A DNA stretch of 64,000 bases from RBC074 sp964470555 (lineage in GTDB: Bacteria; Acidobacteriota; Blastocatellia; RBC074). The DNA lies in contig CAYYDG010000037.1 of NCBI GenBank assembly GCA_964470555.1, forward strand, positions 1-64,000, read 5' to 3'. This document shows positions 16,675 through 25,823 of this stretch, piece after piece. Positions within the stretch are counted from its first letter, which is position 1. Each line of letters begins with the position of its first letter. Position numbers and translations under genes: made by a program. Under the pieces are notes generated by a model, which saw only the letters and a list, made by a program, of their open reading frames with translations, was not told the DNA's origin and did no database searches.

Positions 16675-19602
16675 ATGCAGTTCGCTCAAACTTCGGGTTC
16701 CCGCTTGCTCAAGTTTCTGGCCATAGGCTTTTTGCTGTTGCTGGCCAACAGTTCCTATCTGGCGTCGTTTGATTACCCCACGGTGTTTTACATCCTGAAT
16801 CTGGGATTGCATTTCGGGCTGGGCTTGATGCTGACGCTGCTGTTCCGCTTTTATCTGAAAAAAAGCTGGGGCGAGATGACCGGCGGCGGCAAATTGGGTT
16901 CTCTGTTGCTGTTGGCCAGCGCAGGATTGGGCACATTCATTCTGGTTTTTGGCGCAACGCGACCGTATTTCGGATTCGGCAAACCGGTGAAATGGGCTGC
17001 GACCTGGCACGTCATAGCGGGCGTGGTTGGAGTGTTGATTTTTGCCATGGCGATCATTCGCCAACGCACGCAACAAACTTTCGCGCGCGCATTCGGATTT
17101 GTGCTGGCGCTGGCGCTGCTGTTCCCGCTGGTGGCCTGGCAGATTCAAAAATATACGCGCGCCAACGACCATATCGTCAATCCGACCAATCCGCCGACTT
17201 CGATGGACGGCGAAGGCCAGGGGCCAGACGGACCGTTTTTCCCCTCTTCGGCGACGACCAACACGGGTGGCAAAATTCCGTCGAACTTTTTCATGACTTC
17301 GGAAATGTGCGCGCGTTGCCACAAAGACATTTATGACCAGTGGAATTCCTCGGCGCACCATTTCGCGTCGTTCAATAACCAGTGGTACCGCAAATCCATC
17401 GAATACATGCAGGATGTCGTAGGCACACAACCGTCGAAATGGTGCGCCGGATGCCACGACCACGCGGTGTTGTTTAACGGACGCTTCGACACGCCGATCA
17501 AGGAACAGATCAACACGCCCGAAGCGCAAAACGGGTTGAGTTGCACGTCGTGCCATTCGATTACGCACGTGCGCAGTTCGATGGGCAATGGCGATTTCGA
17601 AATCGAATACCCTGCGCTGCACGATATGGCCGTCAGTAAAAACAAGTTTCTGGAATGGAGCCACGATCTGTTGACTTACGCCAAACCGGAAATGCACGGC
17701 AAGACGTTCATCAAACCGTTTATGCGCGACAACACGCCGGAATACTGTTCTTCCTGCCACAAGGTGCATCTGGACGTTCCGGTCAACAATTACCGCTGGT
17801 TCCGCGGGTTCAACGATTACGACAACTGGCAGGCTTCGGGCGTTTCGGGACAAGGCGCGCGGGCGTTTTATTACCCGCCGAAATCGCAGAAATGCGCCGA
17901 TTGCCACATGCCTCTGGTTCCGGCCAACGATCCGGCAGCCAAAAACGGAATGGTCAAATCGCACCGATTCCCAGGCGCAAACACCGCGCTGCCTTTCGTC
18001 AACAAGGACGAAACGCAGTTGAAAGTCGTCGAAGATTTTCTGAAAGACAAACAAGTCACCGTAGACATTTTCGGCATGTCGCCCGGCAAAGCGCGCGAAG
18101 TCAAAGAAGCCAGAAATCGCGCTGGCGAAGAATCGCCGCGCCTGGCTTCGACTTTCGCCATTGGCGAAGAAGGCATGGATTTCGGCGCGTCGAAAGTCTT
18201 CATCTCAGAACCGACGGAAATCATCGCTCCGCTGAACAAGGTGGAAAATCTGGCCGTGCGCCGAGGCGACGAAATGCGGTTGGAAGTCGTCGTCCGCACA
18301 CGCAAGGTCGGCCACTTTTTCCCGGGCGGAACTGTGGACGCTTTTGACGTGTGGGTGGAATTGCAGGCTGTTGACAACAACGGCAAGACTATTTTCTGGA
18401 GCGGCAAGACCGAAGACGACGCCAGCGGTCGCAAAGGCCCAGTCGAACGCGGCGCGCACATGTACCGCAGCTTGATGCTGGACGAACGCGGCAATCCGAT
18501 CAACAAACGCAATGCCTGGGCTGCGCGTAGCGTGGCGTATGTGCGGTTGATCCCTCCCGGAGCGGCGGACACGATTCATTATCGGTTGATGATTCCGCCC
18601 GATTGCGGCGACCAGATCACCATCAAAGCCAAAGTCAATTATCGCAAGTTCAATTGGTGGAACACCCAATGGGCGTTTGCCGGTGTGCGCGATCCCAACC
18701 AGAAAGATTATTCCGTCACCAAAAATCACGACGACGGCAATTGGGTCTTCACCGGCGACACATCGGGCGTATCGGGTCAGATCAAGGAAATCCCCGACCT
18801 GCCGATTGTGACCATGGCCGAAGACACTGTGACGATGCGCGTAATGAACAAAACCGACAAAGCGCCGGAGCTGAAATCCGTCATGACGAAGGAAGTCCGC
18901 GAACGCTGGAACGATTACGGCATAGGTTTGCTGTTGCAAGGCGACATCAAAGGCGCGGAAGCCGCCTTCCTCAAAGTCACACAGATGGAGCCGGAATATG
19001 CCGACGGTTGGGTGAACGTCGCGCGCGCGCGCATTCAGGAAGGCAACATGCCCGCAGCGGCGGAAATGCTGACCAAAGCGTTGCAGATCAATCCGAATCT
19101 GGCCAAGTCGCATTACTTTTACGCGCTGACGCTGAAAGCCGAAGGCAAATACGACGAAGCCTTTCAGCATCTGCAAACCGCTTCGTCGCAATATCCGCGC
19201 GACCGCGTGGTGTTGAACACGATGGGGCGCGTGTTGTTTTTGCAGCGCAAATATCAGGAAGCCGTCAACGCGCTGCAACGTGTTTTGCTGGTAGACCCCG
19301 AAGATTTGCAGGCGCATTACAACCTGATGCTTTGTTATCAGGGATTGGGCAACGCCGAACAGGCAGAGCGCGAACGCAAGTTGTATCTGCGCTTCAAAGC
19401 CGACGAATCGGCGCAGGCGATCACCGGCCCATACCGCCAGCTTCATCCCGAAGACAACAACGAACGCCAACAGATTCACGAACACGTGTCGGTTCCGCTG
19501 GATAAATCGAAGCCGACGAATTACGTCGCCGCAACCAAATCACGCGGCAAACAAGTCGCCACTCTGCCACGCAAACCGCGTGTTATAGTCTCAACACAGT
19601 AA
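16675..19602 (+). CDS. Membrane-anchored five-haem cytochrome c with TPR domain
   Basis: A 975-residue protein. The N-terminal 160 residues hold about four membrane helices (for example FLAIGFLLLLANSSYLA; GSLLLLASAGLGTFILVF). An extracytoplasmic cytochrome c554-like region follows, with five C-x-x-C-H haem motifs at residues 212-216, 257-261, 290-294, 358-362 and 407-411. A mixed beta region (about 500-730) and a TPR array (about 730-930; LLQGDIKGAEAAFLKVTQMEPEYADGW has the TPR pattern) complete it. Start ATG at 16675 has CAGGAGAG upstream. It probably passes electrons between the membrane quinone pool and periplasmic acceptors; the TPRs suggest a partner protein. No obvious redox partner gene is adjacent. 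Confidence 0.85.
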   Translation: MQFAQTSGSRLLKFLAIGFLLLLANSSYLASFDYPTVFYILNLGLHFGLGLMLTLLFRFYLKKSWGEMTGGGKLGSLLLLASAGLGTFILVFGATRPYFGFGKPVKWAATWHVIAGVVGVLIFAMAIIRQRTQQTFARAFGFVLALALLFPLVAWQIQKYTRANDHIVNPTNPPTSMDGEGQGPDGPFFPSSATTNTGGKIPSNFFMTSEMCARCHKDIYDQWNSSAHHFASFNNQWYRKSIEYMQDVVGTQPSKWCAGCHDHAVLFNGRFDTPIKEQINTPEAQNGLSCTSCHSITHVRSSMGNGDFEIEYPALHDMAVSKNKFLEWSHDLLTYAKPEMHGKTFIKPFMRDNTPEYCSSCHKVHLDVPVNNYRWFRGFNDYDNWQASGVSGQGARAFYYPPKSQKCADCHMPLVPANDPAAKNGMVKSHRFPGANTALPFVNKDETQLKVVEDFLKDKQVTVDIFGMSPGKAREVKEARNRAGEESPRLASTFAIGEEGMDFGASKVFISEPTEIIAPLNKVENLAVRRGDEMRLEVVVRTRKVGHFFPGGTVDAFDVWVELQAVDNNGKTIFWSGKTEDDASGRKGPVERGAHMYRSLMLDERGNPINKRNAWAARSVAYVRLIPPGAADTIHYRLMIPPDCGDQITIKAKVNYRKFNWWNTQWAFAGVRDPNQKDYSVTKNHDDGNWVFTGDTSGVSGQIKEIPDLPIVTMAEDTVTMRVMNKTDKAPELKSVMTKEVRERWNDYGIGLLLQGDIKGAEAAFLKVTQMEPEYADGWVNVARARIQEGNMPAAAEMLTKALQINPNLAKSHYFYALTLKAEGKYDEAFQHLQTASSQYPRDRVVLNTMGRVLFLQRKYQEAVNALQRVLLVDPEDLQAHYNLMLCYQGLGNAEQAERERKLYLRFKADESAQAITGPYRQLHPEDNNERQQIHEHVSVPLDKSKPTNYVAATKSRGKQVATLPRKPRVIVSTQ

Positions 19603-19629
19603 ATTCCCTCTACGTCGCGGGAGAAAGCT

Positions 19630-20826
19630 ATGACACTGCAAGCCAATCAAGACAGCACTTTGCTGCGTGAAATCACGCTTCGTAATGTATTGTCTTATGG
19701 GCCGGAATCGTCACCGATTCCGCTTGGCAGTCTGAACGTGTTGATTGGCCCAAACGGCTCCGGCAAATCCAATCTGATTGACGCGATGGGATTGTTACGA
19801 TTTGTGCCACTGGATTCTTTACGAAACGTAATTAGTCGGGAAGGCGGCGGGGTTTTGGAATGGATTTGGAAAGGTAATCCGAAAGGAGAAGCGACAATTG
19901 AGGCAGTATTTGCAGAATCAGCCAGAACTAGATCCATGCGGCACGCAATAGCTTTCCGCGCTGAAAACCAGACATTCAGCCTGACACGCGAACTGATAGA
20001 GGAACAGGAACTCTCCCCTGCCAGCAAAAGCCAACCTTCTTTTTTCTATCGTTTGGAAAACGGGAATCCGATTGTAAACCGGGGTGGGCGGCAAAGAGCA
20101 TTAAGCCGCGAAAGCGTTGAAGCGGATAAATCAATTCTTGCCCAGCGTCGTGACCCGGAAACTTATCCAGAGATTTCTTATGTAGCCAGTGTCTATGAAA
20201 AGATTCGCGTTTATCGGGAATGGGCTTTCGGACGAAACTCTATCTTCCGCACACCTCAGAAAGCTGATATGCGGAACGATCGGTTGGAAGAAGATTTTTC
20301 CAACCTGGGACTTTTTCTCAATCGGTTGCGCCGCGATCCAAAAGCGAAAAAGGCGATCCTGACTGCATTGTCTGATCTTTACGAAGGCCTCAGCGATTTT
20401 GATGTCAGCGTCGAAGGCGGAACTGTTCAGGTCTTTTTCACAGAAGGCGAATTTACGATCCCGGCAACTCGATTGTCTGACGGCACTTTGCGGTATCTTT
20501 GCCTGCTGGCGATTTTGTGCGATCCGACACCACCTCCGCTGATTTGCATTGAAGAGCCGGAGCTTGGCCTTCACCCGGATATTCTGCCTAAAATCGCCGA
20601 CTTGCTGATTGCAGCTTCTGAACGGACACAACTGATCGTCACTACTCATTCCGACATTTTGGTTGATGCGATGACCGAGCGGCCTGAATCAATTTTGATC
20701 TGCGAAAAGCACGAAGGCCAAACCGAAATGCGGCGGCTGGATCGCCAGAAACTCGCTGGTTGGCTCGAACATTACCGGCTGGGCGAACTCTGGACGCGAG
20801 GCGAGTTGGGAGGAACCCGGTGGTGA
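19630..20826 (+). CDS. AAA/ABC-type ATPase (RecF/OLD-like), candidate defence component
   Basis: A 398-residue SMC/ABC-like ATPase. Walker A is GPNGSGKS (40-47), the signature is RLSDGTLRYLCLLAIL, Walker B is PLICIEEPELGLHPD, and the switch histidine is in LIVTTHSDILVD. There is no C-terminal TOPRIM domain, but the next gene supplies a TOPRIM-like protein and the two overlap by 4 bp. This split layout resembles known ATPase plus TOPRIM immunity pairs such as RloAB and PARIS. The defence role is inferred from architecture. It follows the cytochrome gene by 27 bp but appears functionally unrelated. Confidence 0.85.
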   Translation: MTLQANQDSTLLREITLRNVLSYGPESSPIPLGSLNVLIGPNGSGKSNLIDAMGLLRFVPLDSLRNVISREGGGVLEWIWKGNPKGEATIEAVFAESARTRSMRHAIAFRAENQTFSLTRELIEEQELSPASKSQPSFFYRLENGNPIVNRGGRQRALSRESVEADKSILAQRRDPETYPEISYVASVYEKIRVYREWAFGRNSIFRTPQKADMRNDRLEEDFSNLGLFLNRLRRDPKAKKAILTALSDLYEGLSDFDVSVEGGTVQVFFTEGEFTIPATRLSDGTLRYLCLLAILCDPTPPPLICIEEPELGLHPDILPKIADLLIAASERTQLIVTTHSDILVDAMTERPESILICEKHEGQTEMRRLDRQKLAGWLEHYRLGELWTRGELGGTRW

Positions 20827-21446
20827 AGGTAACGATTTACGTCGAAGGCGGTGGCGATAGTAAAGAATTGCATGCGCGCTGCCGCGAAGGTTTTCGCAAA
20901 CTGATTGAAAAGATGAATGTGGCTCGTAACCCGGCAATTGTGGCTTGTGGAGGTCGTGACCAGACGTACAAAAAGTTCAAGATTGCTGTTTCAACTGCGT
21001 CCGGTGAATACCCATTGCTACTGGTTGACAGCGAAGACCCAATCAAAACCACTGACGAAAATCCAGACTCCGCCGAAGCCTGGAATCATTTGAAAGCGCG
21101 TGACAATTGGGATAAGCCTTCCGGCGTTGTCAACGATCAAGCTCAGTTGATGACCACCTGCATGGAAACCTGGATCATGGCCGACCGTCAGGCGTTGAGA
21201 GTTTTCTTCGGACAGCATCTTCAAACCAGCGCGCTGTTGCCGGAACAGAATCTGGAAGCAAGAACCAGAGAGGAAGTGCAGGACAAGCTGGCCTGGGTTA
21301 CGCGCGATTGCGGCAGAGACAGAGGCTATGCGAAAGGCAAACGATCTTTCAAAGTGTTGGAGCATCTGAAGCCTGACACGCTGAAAGAACACTTGCCGCA
21401 TTTCCGAAGATTTGTCTCTACGCTCGAACGTCATCTCAAAAAATAG
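20823..21446 (+). CDS. DUF4276-like TOPRIM-type partner of the ATPase
   Basis: 207 residues starting at GTG 20823 (VKVTIYVEGGGDSKEL), chosen because GGGAGGA lies about 9 nt upstream and GTG overlaps the ATPase stop (GTGA). The early Glu in YVEGGGD and the acidic LLLVDSED strand are arranged like TOPRIM catalytic residues; METWIMADRQALRVFFG is typical of DUF4276. It would act as the nuclease or effector regulated by the upstream ATPase. This is family-based inference; no catalytic test can be read from sequence. Confidence 0.75.
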   Translation: MKVTIYVEGGGDSKELHARCREGFRKLIEKMNVARNPAIVACGGRDQTYKKFKIAVSTASGEYPLLLVDSEDPIKTTDENPDSAEAWNHLKARDNWDKPSGVVNDQAQLMTTCMETWIMADRQALRVFFGQHLQTSALLPEQNLEARTREEVQDKLAWVTRDCGRDRGYAKGKRSFKVLEHLKPDTLKEHLPHFRRFVSTLERHLKK

Positions 21447-21457
21447 GCAGCACACTG

Positions 21458-22723
21458 ATGGAAAGAAACTCAACTTTTTCAAACTCGAAGCAGTCGTTCA
21501 ATCGAAAGCTCGGCTGGCTGGCGCTGTTGATTGTTATCGCCGCTTCACTGGCGGTGGTCATGATTCCGGCGATGCTGATTATGCCGTTCAAGCCGCAAAC
21601 GCCGCGCGCGGTGGAACTTTCCTATTGGCTGAAAAGCTGGTCGCCGATTGTCACTGCGTTGGGATTGATTGCTTCGCTGGCCTTGGCGATTTGGTTGTGG
21701 ATCGGCAAACGGTCTTGGTGGCGGCGCAGCGTGTTGGTTCTTTCGATGATTCCGGTGCTGGCGGCAACGTGGTTCGCGCGGCAAAACCATTTTGAATGGA
21801 TGTTCAATCCGCTCAGTCAAACCGCTTTTGCCAAAATCAGCGAAGCCGGGTTCGTCGGCGACAAGGACATGGTCATGGCTGTGACGATCAACGGCGAATC
21901 GGTCGCGTATCCCGTCCGTCAAATGGGGTATCACCACGTGGTTCACGACACGGTCGGAGGTGTGCCGATTGTGGCGACTTATTGAACGCTCTGTCACACC
22001 GGTCTGGTGTGGGAAGCAACGGTAGACAATCGGCCTTTGAAATTTCATCTGTCGGGCATCAACAACCAGAACTTCATCATGCGAGATGAAGAAACCGGCT
22101 CGTGGTGGCAACAGGTTTCCGGCGAAGCGATTCAGGGGCCGATGAAAGGCCGACGGCTGAACGCCGTGTTTTGCGATGAACTGAGTTTTGCCATCTGGAA
22201 GAAAGAACATCCACAGGGTCGCGTACTGAAACCCGATGAACGGGTTGCCGACAAATACGAAGCCGAAGATTGGGAAACGCAATACGAAAACTTCCGCGTC
22301 GTCACGCCGATTGATCCGGCGGACAAATTGAAGCCGCGAACGCTGGTGGTCGGCATTGACCTGAACGGCGCGTCAAAGGCCTTTCCGGTCGAATCGTTGC
22401 AAAAACAGCAATTGATTCTGGATGAAGTAGGCAACGTGCCATTGTTTGTGTTGATCGGCGAAGATCAGAAATCGGCTCGCGCTTTTGAACGCAGTGTTGA
22501 TGGCCGCACATTGGAGTTTTTCGTCGTCACCGAAGGCGACAAACGGCAATTAATTGACGCCGAAACCGGCAGTTTCTGGGAATTCACAGGGCGATGCCAA
22601 CGCGGGCAACTGGCCGGAAAGCAATTGAAGCCGATTCCAGTGCTCAAGGATTACTGGTTTGACTGGAAAATCTATCACCCAAAAACAGCTATTTACTTGC
22701 TTGGCGAAAGTCTGAAGGAATAA
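21458..22723 (+). CDS. DUF3179 membrane protein with in-frame TGA, predicted selenocysteine (U-x-x-C)
   Basis: A single 421-residue reading frame interrupted only by TGA at 21983-21985 (residue 176). The N-terminal part has three or four membrane helices (LGWLALLIVIAASLAVVMI and others). The DUF3179 domain begins near residue 130 (GFVGDKDMVMAVTINGESVAYP). The family motif Y-C-x-L-C appears here as VATY-[TGA]-TLCHTG, so TGA replaces the first motif cysteine. After the TGA the frame stays open for 245 codons of DUF3179-type sequence, ending YWFDWKIYHPKTAIY. A hairpin begins 10 nt after the TGA (see 21983-22012). I read it as a selenoprotein; the alternative is a nonsense mutation or sequencing error. 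It starts 11 bp after the DUF4276 gene. The biochemical role of DUF3179 is not known to me. Confidence 0.8.
21983..22012 (+). promoter_or_regulatory. Candidate bacterial SECIS element in the DUF3179 gene
   Basis: TGA at 21983-21985, then a hairpin: arms CACACC (21995-22000) and GGTGTG (22006-22011), extendable by a T-G wobble, with loop GGTCT (22001-22005). The loop begins 15 nt after the TGA. A small apical loop with G at the first positions is the bacterial SECIS rule, and GGTCT matches, from memory, the core of the E. coli fdhF loop. Read by SelB if real. Confidence 0.7.
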
Positions 22724-22764
22724 CGCCCGGCAAGATTCACCACAACCGAACATCTGGAGACATA

Positions 22765-25700
22765 ATGCAAACATTCCGCAAGCTTCATTGCATAACAAGC
22801 AAGTCCCTCCTTTTTCTTCCCCCTTTCATCGCAATGGCATTCCTGGCATTGATTTGTCTGACGCCCGCTGCCAACGCACAACAAGCGGCGACGGCAACGT
22901 TGAGCGGGCGAGTCACTGACCCGGCAGGCGCGGTGATTGTCAAAGCGACGGTCACGGCCAAACGAAAAGCCACTGGCGCGGCACGAAAGACCGAAACCAA
23001 CAGCGAAGGAATTTACGGATTCCCCAACCTGGCACCCGGCCAATACGAAGTCACGATTGAAGCTTCGGGGTTCAAAAAAGTCATCATCGCGGATGTTGAC
23101 CTGACTGTCGGCCAAACCGTTTCGCGCAATATCACGCTGGAAGTTGGGCAGGTGACCATTACGCTGGATGACGATTTGGGAGCCTGGACACCGCTGCTCA
23201 ACACGACTTCCGGCGTGGTGGACGGAGTCATCACCAACAAGGTGATTCAAAATCTGCCGCTCAACGGGCGCAACTTTCTGGAATTGGCGCTGCTGATTCC
23301 GGGCAATGCGCCTGCGCCGAATTTCGATCCGACCAAAACCAACAGCGTGATTATTTCTTCGGCGGGCCAGTTGGGACGCGGCGGCAATGTGACGATTGAC
23401 GGTTCGGACAACAACGACGATGTGGTTGGCGGGCCGTTGCTGAACGTGTCGCAGGATGCAGTGCAGGAATTCCAGATTGCCACCAATCGCTTTTCGGCGG
23501 AACTTGGGCGTTCGGCGTCTTCGGTCATCAACGTCGTCACCAAAGCGGGGACGAACGATTTGCACGGATCGTTTTCGTTTTTTGAACGCGACCGCCGTTT
23601 GCAGGGCTTGCCCGCGACGTACAACCGTTCGGGAAATCAGGTTCCGCCGTTTGATCGCCAGCAGTATTCCGGGACGCTGGGCGGCCCGTTGGTCAAAGAT
23701 CGCGCATGGTGGTTCGGTTCGATCGAATACCGCAATCAGGACGGCGCAGTGCTGGTCGGCGAACGCGACGTGACAGCGCGCACAATTCGGCAGAATTTCG
23801 CGTCTGCGCCGCAGGATGATTTGTTGGGAATGGCACGCGGCGATTGGAAAGCTTCGGATGCTGACAACCTGAGCTTCCGTTACGCCATCGAGCGGTTGAA
23901 AGACATCGGTGCGACCAAACTGGATCGCGCCATCGGTTCTGCTTCGCAACGACAAAATAGCCGCAACAATCATCAAACCTTTTTGACGAACTGGACGCGG
24001 GTGCTGACTCCGACGGCGATCAACAGCTTCAGTTTCAGCGTCAACAATTTCATCAACCGCACAATTCCAGTGGCCACCGGGCCGCAATTGACCTTCCCTT
24101 CCATTCAAGACGGCGTTTCGTTTCGCGTTCCGCAACAAACCCGAATGAACCGGTTGCAATTCGCCGACACGCTTTCGCTGGTTCGCGGCGCGCACAGCTT
24201 CAAATTCGGCGGCGAGTTGCAGCGCATTGACGCCGATTTCGACCTGGGAGTCTTTCAACAGGGGCGAATCGAACTGGTGCAGGATTTCGCCACCTTCGAT
24301 CACAACGGTGACGGCAGAGTGGACGACAACGATTTGCTGTTCGCGGTGACGTTGCGCAGCTCGAAACCGACGCAGGCGTTGGTGCTGCCGAACAATGACA
24401 ACAATCATCTGGCCTTTTTCGTGCAGGACGATTGGCGCGTCAGCCGCAATTTGACGCTCAATCTGGGGCTGCGCTATGAACTCGACACCAATCTGAAAAA
24501 CAACAGCGGGTACGGAAACATCAATCCGCTGGTGCAGCAGTTTTATCGTGGCAATCGCGGCATGGATACGAACAACTTCGCGCCGCGCGTAGGTTTCAAC
24601 TGGGCGACCAAAGACGGCAAGACAAGCGTTCACGGCGGGTACGGCATTTATTACGACCGCATCACGTTGCAAATCATGTCGCTCGAACGCGGGCTGGACG
24701 GACGCGCGTTGGCCGTTGAAGTCCGCGCCGGAAACGTGCTGACCGATCCAACCGGCATGCCGATTTTCATTGATCCGGCAACCGGCAGATTCCGTCCCGG
24801 AGCGCCTACGCTGGCCAATCCGTTCACCGGCTTCATTCTGCCGGGAGCCGGAGCGTCGGGCATCAACATCATTGATAACGATCTGCAAAACCCGATGGTG
24901 CAGCAGTTCAACCTCGGCATTCAGCGCGAACTCATGCGCGATTTGGTGCTGCGCGCCGATTACGTTCACAACTTCGGCACGCGGTTCATCATTGGACGCA
25001 ACATAGGTGTGGTCAACAATCCGGTCGTGGGCGGCCCGGATCGCGTGGTCAATCTGGAATCGAGCGTCAAAACGAAATATGACGGGTTGCTGTTGAGCGC
25101 CGAAAAACGATTCTCGAATCGGTATCAATTTCGCGCGTCGTACACGCTGTCGAAAGCCTTCAACTTCGCCAACGACGACCAGATTCCCTTTTCCAACGGC
25201 CCGGTGGATTCGAACAACGTCGGATTGGAATACGGCCCGACGCCAAACGACCGCCGTCATTACTTCACGTTTTCGGGCGGCTTCGAATTGCCTTACGGCT
25301 TCCGGTTGTCGCCGATCCTGACGCTGGCTTCGGGTGTGCCGATGGACATTTTGCTGCCGGACGCCAGTTCACGCATTCCCGTTTTGCAACGCAACGCCGG
25401 CGGGCGGTTGTTCAAAACCGGATCGGAGTTGAACGCCTTCCTTTCTCAACTCAATGCCGCAGGCGGCGTCAACGGTCAGCGGCTGCCGCTGGTGCGCGAC
25501 GATGCGCGATTCAACGACGATTTTAGTTCGTTCGATCTGCGCGTTTCCAAAGTGTTCAAACTGGGCGAAAAGGCGCAACTCGAACCGATGGTCGAAGTCT
25601 TCAATCTGTTCAACGTGACGAATATCCTGGGCGTATCGAACGTCAATTATTCGGGATTCTCGAACGTGCTGATCCGCGACAGCAACGATCCGGCGAACGC

Positions 25701-25809
25701 CGGATTTCTGCGTTCGTCCAGCTTCGGGCGTCCGGTGACGGCGGCGGGCGGAGTATTTGGGTCAGGCGGCCCGCGCGCATTTCAATTGGCGGTCAAGCTG
25801 AATTTCTGA
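22765..25809 (+). CDS. TonB-dependent receptor, Oar-like (receptor 2)
   Basis: Outer-membrane receptor of 1014 residues: signal peptide to about residue 38 (LTPAANAQ), carboxypeptidase-regulatory-like domain (TATLSGRVTDPAGAVIVKATV, about 40-125), plug (NLPLNGRNFLELALLIPG onward, about 145-260) and a barrel ending QLAVKLNF. The motif LPLNGRNF is characteristic of acidobacterial receptors of this class. It leads a plus-strand series with the Fe-S reductase (15 bp away) and MFS carrier (8 bp further), suggesting one operon for taking up and transforming an organic substrate; the substrate is unknown. Confidence 0.9.
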   Translation: MQTFRKLHCITSKSLLFLPPFIAMAFLALICLTPAANAQQAATATLSGRVTDPAGAVIVKATVTAKRKATGAARKTETNSEGIYGFPNLAPGQYEVTIEASGFKKVIIADVDLTVGQTVSRNITLEVGQVTITLDDDLGAWTPLLNTTSGVVDGVITNKVIQNLPLNGRNFLELALLIPGNAPAPNFDPTKTNSVIISSAGQLGRGGNVTIDGSDNNDDVVGGPLLNVSQDAVQEFQIATNRFSAELGRSASSVINVVTKAGTNDLHGSFSFFERDRRLQGLPATYNRSGNQVPPFDRQQYSGTLGGPLVKDRAWWFGSIEYRNQDGAVLVGERDVTARTIRQNFASAPQDDLLGMARGDWKASDADNLSFRYAIERLKDIGATKLDRAIGSASQRQNSRNNHQTFLTNWTRVLTPTAINSFSFSVNNFINRTIPVATGPQLTFPSIQDGVSFRVPQQTRMNRLQFADTLSLVRGAHSFKFGGELQRIDADFDLGVFQQGRIELVQDFATFDHNGDGRVDDNDLLFAVTLRSSKPTQALVLPNNDNNHLAFFVQDDWRVSRNLTLNLGLRYELDTNLKNNSGYGNINPLVQQFYRGNRGMDTNNFAPRVGFNWATKDGKTSVHGGYGIYYDRITLQIMSLERGLDGRALAVEVRAGNVLTDPTGMPIFIDPATGRFRPGAPTLANPFTGFILPGAGASGINIIDNDLQNPMVQQFNLGIQRELMRDLVLRADYVHNFGTRFIIGRNIGVVNNPVVGGPDRVVNLESSVKTKYDGLLLSAEKRFSNRYQFRASYTLSKAFNFANDDQIPFSNGPVDSNNVGLEYGPTPNDRRHYFTFSGGFELPYGFRLSPILTLASGVPMDILLPDASSRIPVLQRNAGGRLFKTGSELNAFLSQLNAAGGVNGQRLPLVRDDARFNDDFSSFDLRVSKVFKLGEKAQLEPMVEVFNLFNVTNILGVSNVNYSGFSNVLIRDSNDPANAGFLRSSSFGRPVTAAGGVFGSGGPRAFQLAVKLNF

Positions 25810-25823
25810 TTTGGAGGACGACA

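Noticed and set aside
16660..18054. 464-codon minus-strand open frame opposite the cytochrome gene
   Set aside because: Translation is Arg/Val/Phe-rich without motifs, while the plus strand has five haem motifs and membrane helices.
21458..21985. Truncated 175-residue gene ending at the TGA, with a separate gene from 22007
   Set aside because: The family motif spans the TGA and the frame is unbroken on both sides; a start at 22007 would lie inside the motif and lacks a ribosome site.
22693..25260. 855-codon open frame on the minus strand
   Set aside because: It lies entirely opposite TonB receptor 2, has Arg/Gln/His-rich low-complexity translation and no recognisable domain. It is a codon-bias shadow.
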